Origin: Pyrenochaeta sp. MPI-SDFR-AT-0127
Lineage: Eukaryota > Ascomycota > Dothideomycetes > Pleosporales > Cucurbitariaceae
Direction: 5' to 3'
DNA: 64,000 nucleotides
Assembly: GCA_020747015.1 (NCBI GenBank)
Contig: JAGTJM010000016.1
Location: forward strand, 62,001 to 126,000
The notes under the pieces were generated by a model that saw only the letters and a list, made by a program, of their open reading frames with translations, was not told where the DNA came from and searched no databases. Below, piece after piece: positions 46,364-57,566 of the stretch. The number at the start of each line of letters is the position of its first letter. Position 1 is the stretch's first letter. The position numbers and the translations under genes are program-made.

Positions 46364-49300
46364 TGTATGGCCATAAGGCTTTCCAGTATTTATCCTTAGC
46401 GAAGTGTTTAGATAGTGTTCGATTTTAAATGACACCTGATCGAAAGGATTATGTGCAACAACCTGTGCTACGTCACCAATTCAATTCTCCGCTCGGTAGA
46501 AACCTTCGTTCACATTTGTGGTCCATCAGTGAACCGTCAATTAGTGCAAATTATGTTCAGTAGACAGCATAGGTGTACGTTGATTGAATTCCTGTCACTC
46601 TCCTAGCCTGCGAGTCAAAGTTTGGGCTCTCGTCGAGCATATCATGGCGCCTGTCGGGCATTTCATACTCATCGAACCCTATATCGCCGATCGATAATCA
46701 CCAGCACCTTCACTCTGGGCGGCACAGAGATTGGCCAGGGGGCCTGTGACCTCGAACTTGGATGAGCAAAGGTCCTGACTACTCTGCGGCAGCGATGAAA
46801 AACGAGACCGGGCGTAGTCGTAGTTCTCAATGATATTGCCGGTTACATTAGGTATACAATTTCGGAACACCTCGTTGTAAACCAGAATATCTCTTGCATA
46901 TTGTATGGATACTCGTTCGCCTAATCCAAGAGTCCAATAGCACTTTGGTGAAATCACTTGACACTACCTTGGTCCCGTTGGGTTCAGATCGAAAGCAATT
47001 TGGTTATTTGTCAGTCATGATCATGTATCGTCTAGGGGTTTACGAAATTACTATATTAAACCAATTTTTACGGCTTAAGAGTATAATGCATTCTATCACC
47101 GAGACAGCCACCATCTCTTTGCACGACCGACACTAGCTATCAATATTCAAGTTCATCGCTGTTAAATAAAGAGCATGCGTGCTTTGTGCAAATAATAGAT
47201 TTAAGAAGATCCTTTTGTATCTATTCTTACATGTTCGAGTGTTATGCCCAGACTCTCCACAGTCCCCGCAGTGCCGTATAGCGGGTTGAGTGCTTTCTTG
47301 ATCACGACCAGGACGAGCCTTTTTCAACCGCTGAGGCGCCACAGACACCTCTCCATACTCTACTGTCCCTCTTGGCTGAATCTGCTTCCATTCACGCGCT
47401 TTCCGCTCAGTCATTACTGCTCATTGCTCCTCACGCTCAGTCACACCACGAAGCGGGACGGGTTGCGAATGACACGCGAAACACAAAACCTCAGAAAATT
47501 TGCATCGTTCAATCAAGGAATTATTGCCATCACGGAGAAGCAGAAGCGATGAGAAGGACGAGGGTGGGCTGTATCTACATACAAGAGAGCTCTGCACGAC
47601 TGCTTGCTTCCATTTCACTGTCCATTACCATCAGCACCTTGCCATTCAAGTTACTGTGGTTGCCTAGATGTGATTGTCGACTACCTCACCGTGAAGGGCG
47701 CCTTCACGTTATTCCCACGGCAATTGCGAATGTAAGGCTGCTTATCACGAGCCACAAGCTGTCGTCGAAATAAGCTCTAGGCAGCAGCGACACATTGTTA
47801 GTGCATTTTCCTCCATGGTCAGCCCAGCTGCTGCATTTGGATCTATATCCGGGATACGCGGAGATTTGGTCGATAAGACGGTCAGACGGGTCATAGAGAG
47901 CAGCGGCGGGAGGTTGTTCTGGCATACGATTGGAGGTGGCGTACGCATAGTCCTTCACTGGTGTGACGAGATAATCTGGTGGTTGGGAATAGGCAAAAGC
48001 ATGTGCAAGGGGCCGAGCGCCTAATCAAAGTAGAAACAAGAAGCAAGAAAAGACGCGTAAGATAAGACTGTAAAGAAACGGATATCCTCGATGGTGAGAA
48101 CCACCCATAGTCGTTGCCTGAATGACAAGTGTTTCAGCGAGTCAAGGTCGGCATTGGGCTGGAAAGCAAGCAGAGCCTCAGTGCGGCTGCATGATAGATC
48201 CTGGCTCGCGACCTATACAGTGACAAGACGAATTGCTATGACGCAGATGAGACTCCACCTACATGAGAACCGTTCGTCAATGCCACTTGCTGCTAGGAGA
48301 GGCCTGTTCCAATAATGGCTCGCTAAGCAAACAATGCTGGCTTCTATAGCATGACTCACTGATGTCGCATTATTATTTGATAAAACGAAAGTTAGAAAAC
48401 TGCGAGTGGCCTCCACAATTATATTCGTTGACGAATACATAGACAACTTGGAGAGGTATGTAGCAGCTGATGTGGTCATCTGACGAAACCTGAGACGTTT
48501 GATATGAGGAGGCGATATTGAGAGGCGAGTGGTAGAAACGTTCTGTCACCGTTTCACACTATTCGGTTTTTTTCCTCTGAGAGTCTGTCGAGTCTACGCG
48601 CCGCAAGGCTACTGTTCAGTCACATATTGCGCTTGACAAAGGGGATTGAGGCGAAGCAGATCCGAGACGCTGCTGAACTTTTGCCATCTGGCACAAGCTG
48701 CGACAGTTTTGCGTAATGATTCGAGCGTTGAAATTGTCTGAAGCTCCGCTTTGGCCAGTGTTATAGTGTATTGCGCGTTGCTTGCGACAATAGGTCCGTG
48801 ATGTTGAGGCGGCGTTCGCCACACGGAGTCGTCGATATTGAGATCCAGTGTCCGACCAAGAGCATTTGCCCAAGTCCGGGATGACTCAAGACCGAGTGCA
48901 CCGCCACACATCATCAAAGCTGATATCCGCTTTTCCAGTGTATTAAATCGGACGGGACGAGCGATTCGTTGGGCTGGACATATTTTAGGAGCTGCGTACA
49001 TGCAACTAGACAGCTCGCATGTGTCTACAGCTGCTGCGCTCAGCCTGCAGTCGTGGCATGCTAACGTGGTCATCCGAACGAATCCGCCATCCTGCAGCAT
49101 TCTGATGCACGCGATAGGGCTGGAGCTGCTGCGCCAACCAAGTGATGCGTCATATGAAGTCTGCAAGACTGCCGCTGAGTACACTCTCGAAAGGCGGTTG
49201 TTTGGTCTCAAAATGCCGACCCAAGGGCTTGCAAAACAACCTCAACCAGAGAGATAGTATGCGCGTGATCGTTGCAGACCATGATCAGCTCGAATGCCAG

Positions 49301-51447
49301 ACCAGTGATAATGATTACTTTCGGGCGCGGAGCAAACAATCCTGCGATCCTGAGGAGTCATAGCAATGCAATGCGAAGAGCAAACGCAAGATGAGTTGTC
49401 AGATAGCAAAGTGGAGTTATTGGAAATTTCGACGTTCAAAATGTAATGTGCGCCTCGGTAGGGGGGGTAATCCGCCCCAGTCAGAAAATAAAGGCCCGAA
49501 GCAGTCCAATAGGGGCCGATTGTCAGAATCAAAATCCAGATGAGAACTGTGTGCCGAGAAATTACAAGGAGTGAATTGACGGCGGACAAACAAGACCATG
49601 TGTGACCGGGGCGCACGCTTCATGCACAGCACGGGTAAAGGCGTTCCGTCGCAGCCAGTCATTTCCAGCGCGGGAGTCCATTGCGGCGTGAACTTGCTGT
49701 TTCGAGCAGTAGTGGCTGCGAGCGGGAGATCACATCCATGCAAAAGCGAACTTTTGCTTTGTTGTCGATATTCCTCGTCGAATCAAAATGGCACCACTGG
49801 AGCGGTATGCAGCCGTAGTGGGCCATTTAAACGACAGTTCAAAGTGCCTTGGAAGACAGGACAAGAGGACCCAAGTAGCGGTAAACAAACAACATGATCC
49901 AAGCAACAACATGGACAATCGGTGAGACATTCGAAAAAATTTTCACGGTTGGGAAATTAGCCTTCGTACAGTGTGCGAAGGAGAGTTCGAGAAGGGATCC
50001 GAGCCACAGCGTGCGGCTCTGAGGGAGTGGCAGGCATCCCCAGCAGCAATGGTCCATGCCAGGCGAAGCGGGACGACGTTGAATTGGTGGACCTGCCGCT
50101 GTTTCGGATGGGAACGCAGTTGAGCCAAAGGCTATCCGTGTGCCGCGGGGACGGCTCCTGTTGTAGTGCTACACTAGCCCAAGCATAGCGTACCATTCCA
50201 GAGGAGAGGAAGTCGTCGCGAGCTGAATGGGGATGCTGAGAGAGCCGTACACGAATAGTCGATTGAATCTGTCAGTTGAGCTCTCGGCAGCCGAGACGCT
50301 CGCGGCGTGCGTGCGACAACATGTGGGAGCAGGTGCGCCGGTGCCAGGAGGTGCTCGCAGCTGGCAAAGCACAGGCAGTGCGTGGGCCGTTCTTTTGCAT
50401 CCGCGCTGCAGCGAGCAGCGAGCTCTGCCCAACGACAGATGACCGAGGAGGGTGGAGCGGACACGAGTGGAGCCGCCGCAACTGAGAAGGAGTGGCAGCT
50501 TGCCTGTCGCCCGGCCCACGGCGAGAGGGTTATACAGATTGTGGCACAGCAAAGGAAGCAAGGCCAATGTCGTTGTTTGCTTACCGTCGTCCCCGGCGCT
50601 CCAGGATCACGGGTATATAGAGAGCAAGTGTTTCCAATATTACCCACCAAACAGACGATACGTGACAGCAGCGTGGTGCCGGGGCGCCCGTCCTCCCTAA
50701 TGGCGACGATACTGGCAGCCTCGTCAGGCATCAACTGGGAGTGACGAGAGGGCGACGGCGCCAATCGAGCCCAGCGGATGCCATGGTAGCCTCGCGGGCC
50801 GCGAAGAGTCAGAGGCATTCTGAGAGGCACGCACGGCGGACGGGGCTAGCTTCCCAGAATACTCGTGGGTAATACGGCCAGGAGGCACTGCATGTCAATC
50901 TGACCCGTAGATGAGGAATGCCGGGGATCAGGGGCCCTTGGGCTTTGGGCTAGCGCCGTGGATGGCGTTGCAGGGGTGGCGGGCAGGGGTGCCTGCTTAG
51001 GGTGGAAGGGGCGTCCGTCGCTGCTTGGGTCTTTCCGCGCCCGGCAAGAGCGGCCCTCTCAAAAGCAGGCGAAGTGCCGTTTCCTCTTTTGCGCCCTCGA
51101 AGTCCACCACCCCCCATTACCAAGCAGTCCAGACGTCACCGCGTCTACCCAGAACACTACTCCAGGATCCCGTTTTGTCTGGATCCTTCTGGCACCCGCT
51201 AGCACTCGACAGACACAGCCAAATGTGCAGTAGACAGGCCCGGATTTCCCTTCTCCTTCCTTCCGTCGCCGTCCCTCCTCCCACCTCCGCCATCTGCCAC
51301 CGCGCGCGAAGGCACTCGTTCGGTTTGCAGACTCCACGGTGAGCAGGCACCGGCCTGGGTTCCTTCCCCCCTCCCTCCTCTTCAACACCGTCCTCGACAC
51401 TCTCGTCTCGCCATTGAACATCGCCCTGTGACGGCGCCATTGCGAAC
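46364..51447. other. 5.1-kb gene-poor region
   Basis: No gene that I can support lies between the amidohydrolase and the gp1-like gene. AT-rich sequence (46.9-47.2 kb) and a transposase-like relic occupy the left. The frames at 48609-49211 (minus) and 48838-49257 (plus) overlap antisense without domain support. The minus frame at 50174-50830 has Cys/Pro/Arg-rich composition typical of GC-rich non-coding DNA. The last 500 bases are pyrimidine-rich leader of the gene at 51448. Confidence 0.45.
47190..47414 (-). mobile_element. Relic with CCHC zinc knuckle, probable C-terminus of a pogo/Fot-like transposase
   Basis: The minus frame from 47414 contains RHCGDCGESGHNTRTCKN, a CX2CX4HX4C zinc knuckle, preceded by a basic glutamine-rich stretch. 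A knuckle of the form CxxCGxxGHNxRTC is the usual end of many fungal pogo/Fot DDE transposases. No catalytic core or terminal inverted repeats could be found in the adjoining sequence, so this is a truncated relic. A retrotransposon Gag origin is a second possibility. Confidence 0.4.
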
Positions 51448-52686
51448 ATGTACGCACCCCAATACCCAACACAACCCCCGGGCTACGGTATGCCCTACGA
51501 CTACCACCGCAACACGCCGCCAATGTCTCCCGGCCCTGGCGCAAGCAGCTACTACTCTCCCCGCCACGGTCCCCAGGCCACCACCCCCCGCAGCAGCCCA
51601 AAGGTCCACGCCCACCACGGCCGGCGCGCATCGACTGCCGTGCCCCAGTACTCGTCGTACGCCTCTCCTCGCGGAGGCGCCATGCCTTCATATGGCGCTG
51701 AGTTCACTACTCCACGCACACACGCGACGCCGCGAGGCCCGCCCGATTTTGTAAGTTATTTCGGTTACAGTCATGCAAGCCGGCATCGCCGCGACACAGA
51801 CGTGCCGCCTCTCAAGCGCAGCAATCGCGAGAGGAAGCGTCGTCCGTCACAGTCGGCGCGCTACCACACCAGAGTTGTCTATGACGACGGGTACGGTTAC
51901 GAATGCAACTACGATGTACACGACGATTATCCGCCGCCGCCGTACTCACAGCACGCACGGCACGACATGTACGGGGATGCTGATCGCTATTACTATGATC
52001 AGGTCCCAATCTATGAATCAGAGCAGAAGTCTAGCCGCCCGCGCCGCGCCTCTCACTCTACTCGACCGCAGCCAGCAGCAGCAGCCACCCCCAAGAAGCC
52101 TGCCCCCACCAGCACAAAGGCAACGGCTAAGGCCACGGAAGAGGACGCGCGCAACGCCGGCATCCCTGCTGGGTACTCGTACAAGAACTGGGACCCCACC
52201 GAGGAACCCATTATGCTTCTAGGATCCGTCTTCGACGCCAACTCTCTAGGCAAGTGGATCTACGACTGGACCGTCTTCCACTACGGCCCGGCCACCCCCC
52301 TTGCTGAAATGGCCGGCGAACTCTGGCTCCTCCTCATCCAGCTTGCCGGTAAAGTGAAGCGCGCCGAGGAGACCATCCCCAAGATCCGCAAGAAGGAGAG
52401 CCACGAAATGGTAGAAGACTTCCTCGAGAGCGGCGCACGCCTGTGGATCCGCTTTGCTAAGCTCCTCAAGGTCTGCGAGGACTACATGTGGAAGGCCGCC
52501 AAGAAGGAGAGCGGCGAGAAGAAGCCCGTGTCCATGGGAAAGAACAGCGGCCGTGAGTTTGTCGAATCCATCTTTGGCCGCGACCGTGAGCTTGAGAAGA
52601 CGGAGAAGCTCATGACTGGAATGCGTCTATGGTCCATGCGCTTTGACGCCAACTGTGAGGATATCCTCCGCCATCCCTCCGCCTAG
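51448..52686 (+). CDS. Conserved fungal protein annotated in relatives as vegetative cell wall protein gp1-like
   Basis: A single exon of 412 residues. Residues 1-235 are low-complexity: Pro/Ser/Tyr/His-rich, with PPPPYSQH and many Arg/Ser pairs, and no signal peptide, so the old wall-protein name is doubtful. Residues about 240-412 form a folded domain with high conservation feel: GYSYKNWDPTEEPIMLLGSV, then FDANSLGKWIYDWTVFHYGP, then MAGELWLLLIQLAGKVKRAE. It continues with long amphipathic helices to ARLWIRFAKLLKVCEDYM and FVESIFGRDRELEKTEKLM. The function is unknown to me. The codon bias is strong (C-ending), and the gene lies isolated between two regions of about 5 kb. A GTAAGT/CAG pair near 51751 would shift the frame and is not used. 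Confidence 0.7.
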   Translation: MYAPQYPTQPPGYGMPYDYHRNTPPMSPGPGASSYYSPRHGPQATTPRSSPKVHAHHGRRASTAVPQYSSYASPRGGAMPSYGAEFTTPRTHATPRGPPDFVSYFGYSHASRHRRDTDVPPLKRSNRERKRRPSQSARYHTRVVYDDGYGYECNYDVHDDYPPPPYSQHARHDMYGDADRYYYDQVPIYESEQKSSRPRRASHSTRPQPAAAATPKKPAPTSTKATAKATEEDARNAGIPAGYSYKNWDPTEEPIMLLGSVFDANSLGKWIYDWTVFHYGPATPLAEMAGELWLLLIQLAGKVKRAEETIPKIRKKESHEMVEDFLESGARLWIRFAKLLKVCEDYMWKAAKKESGEKKPVSMGKNSGREFVESIFGRDRELEKTEKLMTGMRLWSMRFDANCEDILRHPSA

Positions 52687-55600
52687 GATGCCGTCACGCA
52701 GGATACCCGGACGTTTTTGGCCTCTGGCGTTTGTCTTGGTATTCTATTTCTTTATCTGTCAATGCTTTTGCGCAATGCTTGATGTTAACGCGAGATACCC
52801 TTTCTTGCCGTTTGTAATTGTTAATTCTGCTGCATCTTTTTCGCTCTGGACGATCAATCTCTGTAACAACAACCACTGGGTCGCGCGGAAGGGAACATGC
52901 ATCGGGCGGGTCACAGGAAAAGTCTGCTTTCACCATGATATCCCCCTTTCATTTTCAATCGCTTTTTTTTATTTTATTTTTGCTGTTTTTCTTATGCGCA
53001 TGGTGTTCAGGCTGGGCTGGGCTCAGGTTTTTCACACCACATTTGGTTTCTATCTTTTTTTTGTTTATGGACTGGCAACTAGATTTGGTTGGGGAGCTTC
53101 TATACAGTGTCCCTATTGGGATCGGGACCTCACGGTCAAAATCAGCATGCCTTATACCACTTCATTATTATCTTAGCAAATTACCATTACCATTGTTATC
53201 ACCCCCATGCCTCTCGCTTCTGCCTTGTGCCTATCGCGTACTTTTGATCAACCGTGCTTGAGGATCCGCGGCCCCTGCATGCGGCACACATGGCATCTGA
53301 GACACCAGGCTGAACGATTGCGACTCAGATCAGTCTCGCATGTACTCGAGTGAGTCTTTGCACGCCACAAAACCTTGCTTTTGCCCCAACGATTCCATAT
53401 ACCGGTACAACCACTGATCCAGCCCCCAAGGACTCATTGCGTTGTGACTCGCAAGTCCATCACAGTGACTGAATAACTGTCGAGCCAGTGGGCGCTTGCA
53501 TGTCACACTCGACGTCCCCATTGGTAGTGAGCAACAAAAAGCACGCTTATTCTCAGCCTTACCACACCACGCGCTTCTTCGCTGCATGCATAGAAGGCCT
53601 GGCGAGAAAAAGCAAAGGTCTTGTGTGTTTGCTTTTTCCAGCGCGTGGCGGTGATGCGCGGCTTGCTGCGAACGCGGGAAGGATGAAGCGCCAATCAGTG
53701 GAGAGGTGCATGCGACAAGGCCGTTGTGATAAGTCAGGGTGGCCCTGAAGGCGGTTGGTGTTGCTTTTCTGATTTGTTTGCTATCTATTGACTGAGAAAC
53801 CGGTCAAGGCAAGGCAAGGCAAACAACAGGGCACGCAAAAGGACAGGTGTGTTGATAGCAGCTTCTATTTGCGTTGGATGTGCCGCATGCAAAGGACAGG
53901 AACAATTCCCAGTCTTCGGGACACCGACACGGCACGGCACCGCTGGGCGCTTCGCAGCACCTGCATCTCACCATATGCACTCATTTCTCACTCATTTCTC
54001 ATCTCTCATCAACCTCGCAAGGTACCACACTCTCGCGCAAATAAGCTCTCTTCATACCATGGAGCGTCTCAGGTCCTGCAGCTCACAACAATAGACCACC
54101 AGGGCGGCCAATATGCGGCTCTTTACAAGGTCCCGCTGTCAGTTTCATTTCAGCCTCCCTTGTCATCTAGCGCAGCGTCCATATTAAGAGGCGTCGTAAT
54201 ACCCTTGGACACGGGACCTCCTGTGCAAGTTTGCCCCTAGCTCACCTTCCATGAGTCGACTGGGCTTACATGTGCAAGGCTGGTCCTGGAGGAGTGATAC
54301 GGAGCACACGGAGTGTGTAGGCAACAGTGTTTGATGTTGGAGCATTTGAATGGCTCGCACTGTTTCAGATCGACAGGGACGATGTGCGGCGCCTTGACTC
54401 ACGGACAGTTGGATGGTGGACAGTCTCGGAGGCCACACTCAGTCGGGATGGTGGTGTGGTTGCACCGAGTCCACTGGCAGGGAACACGCTATTGTTCCGT
54501 TGCCATCCATGGGGACTCTTGTGTTCCTGAGCTGCATGTCGCCGCTGTCCTCCATTGGCCCACGACGTACCGTCGAATCATCAATTTCACCGGCTGAAGA
54601 CCTTGATCGCCATGCAAACCCCTCAGCTGAAGAAGTACTGATCAAATATCGCCCGTGTCACAAAAGTCTACAGAGAAGACAAATGACCTGCAGACGCAAC
54701 AAGGGCTTCTACATGTGGTCTCTTCCCCGGAACTGCGCGAGGCTGGGTTCATTCTGTACCACCACATTGTCCAAGTCTGGAAATGACAGCACTATGGCGA
54801 CCACTTTGCCTGAATTGCGCTGCATTTTGCAACGCGCGCTTGGAATCTGGGGAACACTTGTCCCCAAGAGCGGCTACGCTTCCGTGGCATTCGCGCACCA
54901 TTACGGTTCTGCCGGCGGTTCATGCACCTCGACGGGCCGAACCAATGGAGCACGAGGTGTGTTTCGAAACAGTAAACGTCTGGTCGGTGCCCATCATGCA
55001 TGGGCCGTCGTTCACATCGGTCATGGTCGAGTGCAGCATGACGAACGCCAACAGCTGGGTCTCCACCACCCCGCCTGCTTGCATTGACTCCAGCCCACTT
55101 CTTACCCCGCAGTTCAAGCAGGTTCCCCGAGCAGGCCGTCTGAACCGACATCATCACCACATACGCATGATTCATTCATGATTCGGGCCAGCTTCAGGAA
55201 TTCAAATGGCTGGGTGGCAGATCGTTGCATCGGTCGTTGATGATCTCATGACTGTCGTCCCAGCCATCTCATTCAAAGGGAGCACGGCAAGGCATTCTTC
55301 GGAACCGGCCGAAGGTGTGCACCACAAGATCATAGACATGCCACGTCTATGGGAGCACCACTGCTCGAATGAGAATTGACGAATGAAGAGCATAGCCCTA
55401 CGGGTTGCAGATGCGGTCAGCTGAACGCATTTTGTTTACTTGAGAGGTGATGGGCCTGTGGCCTACGCATTCCGAGGTGAATACTAAGCGCCCCTCCCCT
55501 TCGGCTTCGGAGATGCAGCTCGGGATTGGCTGCATATTTGGAGATGGTGATCGAGCCGAATGGCAGTGTAGGATTTGATACTCATATCGACAGCCGCAGC

Positions 55601-57566
55601 GTTTGCACATGGCCCTCATTCGGCAACCACCCACACCTTCAGAAACCAGCTCGCCATGAGTTCAACGCACCGAGTTGATCATCACCGGTAAATCCCGATT
55701 CCACCTTACTCGCCGTCAAATCCGTTGAATGGACTAAACTTACAATCTACGTAATCTAGAAAGCTACAGAGCAATTCGCCCATTGATCAAACCAAGTCCA
55801 ATACAATGGACGTTTGGAACCCCACATAACCTTAGAGCCACATCCAGCCCATTTCCACGGGTCCCAAGTCTCCACTTCAGTCTACACTCTCCTCACAGAT
55901 CAGGCCCCATTCAGAGCGGAAGGAAAAGTGTAAGCGCAAACCTTCTTTGCAGGGTTTCCCATGATGGTGCAATGATCCAAACCCACGTGCTCGGCTGATC
56001 CCCAACGTTATCACCTGCATAAGCGCCCGGGAAGTTTGCCCCACCATGTTATCGATACCAAAGAAAAGGTGCACTATTACAATCGGGCGTCTAATCCAGC
56101 GTCTGCTCCTAATCGATAGCGCTTCGGTGAACGATATTGACCATGCCATGCTGACTTTGCATAAGGGGAGGGGGGGGGGAATGTAAGAAAAAGTTATGAT
56201 TAGTTTCTCATGCATTTGCACAGCCCATGCGAGCACCAGTTCACGGGGACTTTCTTCCCTTCTTATCTTAGTATACAATCTGCATTAGCGTAGTTTTGGC
56301 GTCGTACGAGAGCAAGCAAGCTTACATACATGCAAAGCTGTATTGATCTAAGCTGAATCAGAGAAAAGTTGGGGTTGCACGGCAGCAAAAGCGAGTATGT
56401 CAGCCCCCTCACCCCCCGATAGTGAGAGATGGGTAGGTCCTAGCGGGACACGGGACATGGCAAAGCGAGCTGGGACTGAAATGATTGGTGTAACGCATAG
56501 TAGAGGAGTCCTCAGTTGGAAACAAAGATGCAGCATCTGCTCCCCAAAAATAAAATACACCATCATTGTAGTCCGTTGTATCCGTGGTGACCCCATTCGG
56601 AAGCGGATTTTGAGATAGATATGCTTCCCCTCTCAGAGTCGACGGATAAACCAAGGGTGCGAGAAGGCCTAGAAAAGACAAAGTGTCGGACTTTGAAGTC
56701 CTACCCTACTACTGCCCTCCTGACAAAAAAAAGGACATTGGTGAAAAAAATGCAAAACCCGTTCCGAACAGCGGACCGACTTTTGTTTTTCCTTCGCCAC
56801 CACCCGCATGTCCGTGGACAGGGAGGCTGAATCAGACATCGCGTTTTGTGGAATCTGCCCGAGACGCGTATTCGTTGGGGAGGGCAATTGTGGCTACGGC
56901 TAGCTTGTGCTATGCCAGTAGAAGGATGTGCTTGTAGGATTCCCTTTGAGCTTTTTGTTCAATTGTTCGTCAAAGTGCCTTCACCTTGAAATCTGCCTTG
57001 CTCTCATCAACTGAGGGTCCGCTTGACATGGAATAATTGCCCCATGAAATGCAGTGGATACTGCTGAGTAGAGTGAGAAGACTATGGATATGATTCGTAC
57101 TAGTCGCTACTATTCGCCGTTTGTTGTAAAATTTGGGTTCATGCTGGAGTCGGAAAGGCATCTAACAGTCTTTCAATAGGTTCAGTTAACTCTAGGACAT
57201 AGGGTGCGAAGAAAAATTGATAGAAATTGAGAAGAAAGGGGTAAAATTGGAGCTGGAGCTTTGTCAATGATATATCTACTCTCCTAATATCGCTACACAA
57301 ATACAAACTACCCACCAGCCCGCGAGGTGTCCTTCGTCTAGTAGTAGGCTATGACCATGAAGTACTGCTTTACTGATTCACTACAATCTCGTCTGCTATG
57401 TACCCAGAGAGCAGCCGCTCTGACACACACCCACTGCTCCCATGACCTTTGGCTACCATCGCAATTATGTAACAAACATGGATCAACTTCCCACCCCCCT
57501 CTTCATCGGATTTGCTGTAGTCAATCTGTCCCGCCATCGAAGGTAGCAGACATACTTTCCCCAACA
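52687..57566. other. 4.9-kb gene-poor region
   Basis: The first 500 bases are T-rich and look like the 3' untranslated region of the gp1-like gene. Farther on there are only short or overlapping frames without domains (for example plus 54413-55087). Simple-sequence bits include tandem AAGGC units near 53808-53822 and a G-run of about nine at 56170. The right end is the downstream region of the importin gene, which runs toward it. No RNA gene or transposon is recognised. Confidence 0.45.

Noticed and set aside
46679..46957. Minus-strand frame of 92 codons with plausible composition
   Set aside because: It begins at a non-ATG codon and has no recognisable motif and no second exon that joins. 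Evidence is too thin for a gene call.
48609..49257. Overlapping 200-codon minus and 139-codon plus frames
   Set aside because: They are antisense to each other, lack any recognisable domain and splice context, and one begins at a non-ATG codon. Neither can be preferred.
50174..50830. Minus-strand frame of 218 codons
   Set aside because: Cys/Pro/Arg/Ser-rich composition typical of an accidental frame in GC-rich DNA, with several equally open overlapping frames.
51751..51800. GTAAGT...CAG pairs inside the gp1-like gene
   Set aside because: The possible introns are 20 or 49 nt and would shift the frame; the unspliced frame stays open and reaches the conserved domain.
52643..53176. Plus-strand frame of 177 codons that looks like a multi-pass membrane protein
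   Set aside because: It starts inside the gp1-like coding region and lies in very T-rich DNA directly after that gene's stop. Phe/Leu richness follows from T content, and there is no promoter or conserved text.
54413..55087. Plus-strand frame of 224 codons
   Set aside because: No recognisable similarity, several overlapping frames on both strands, and no intron or promoter evidence.
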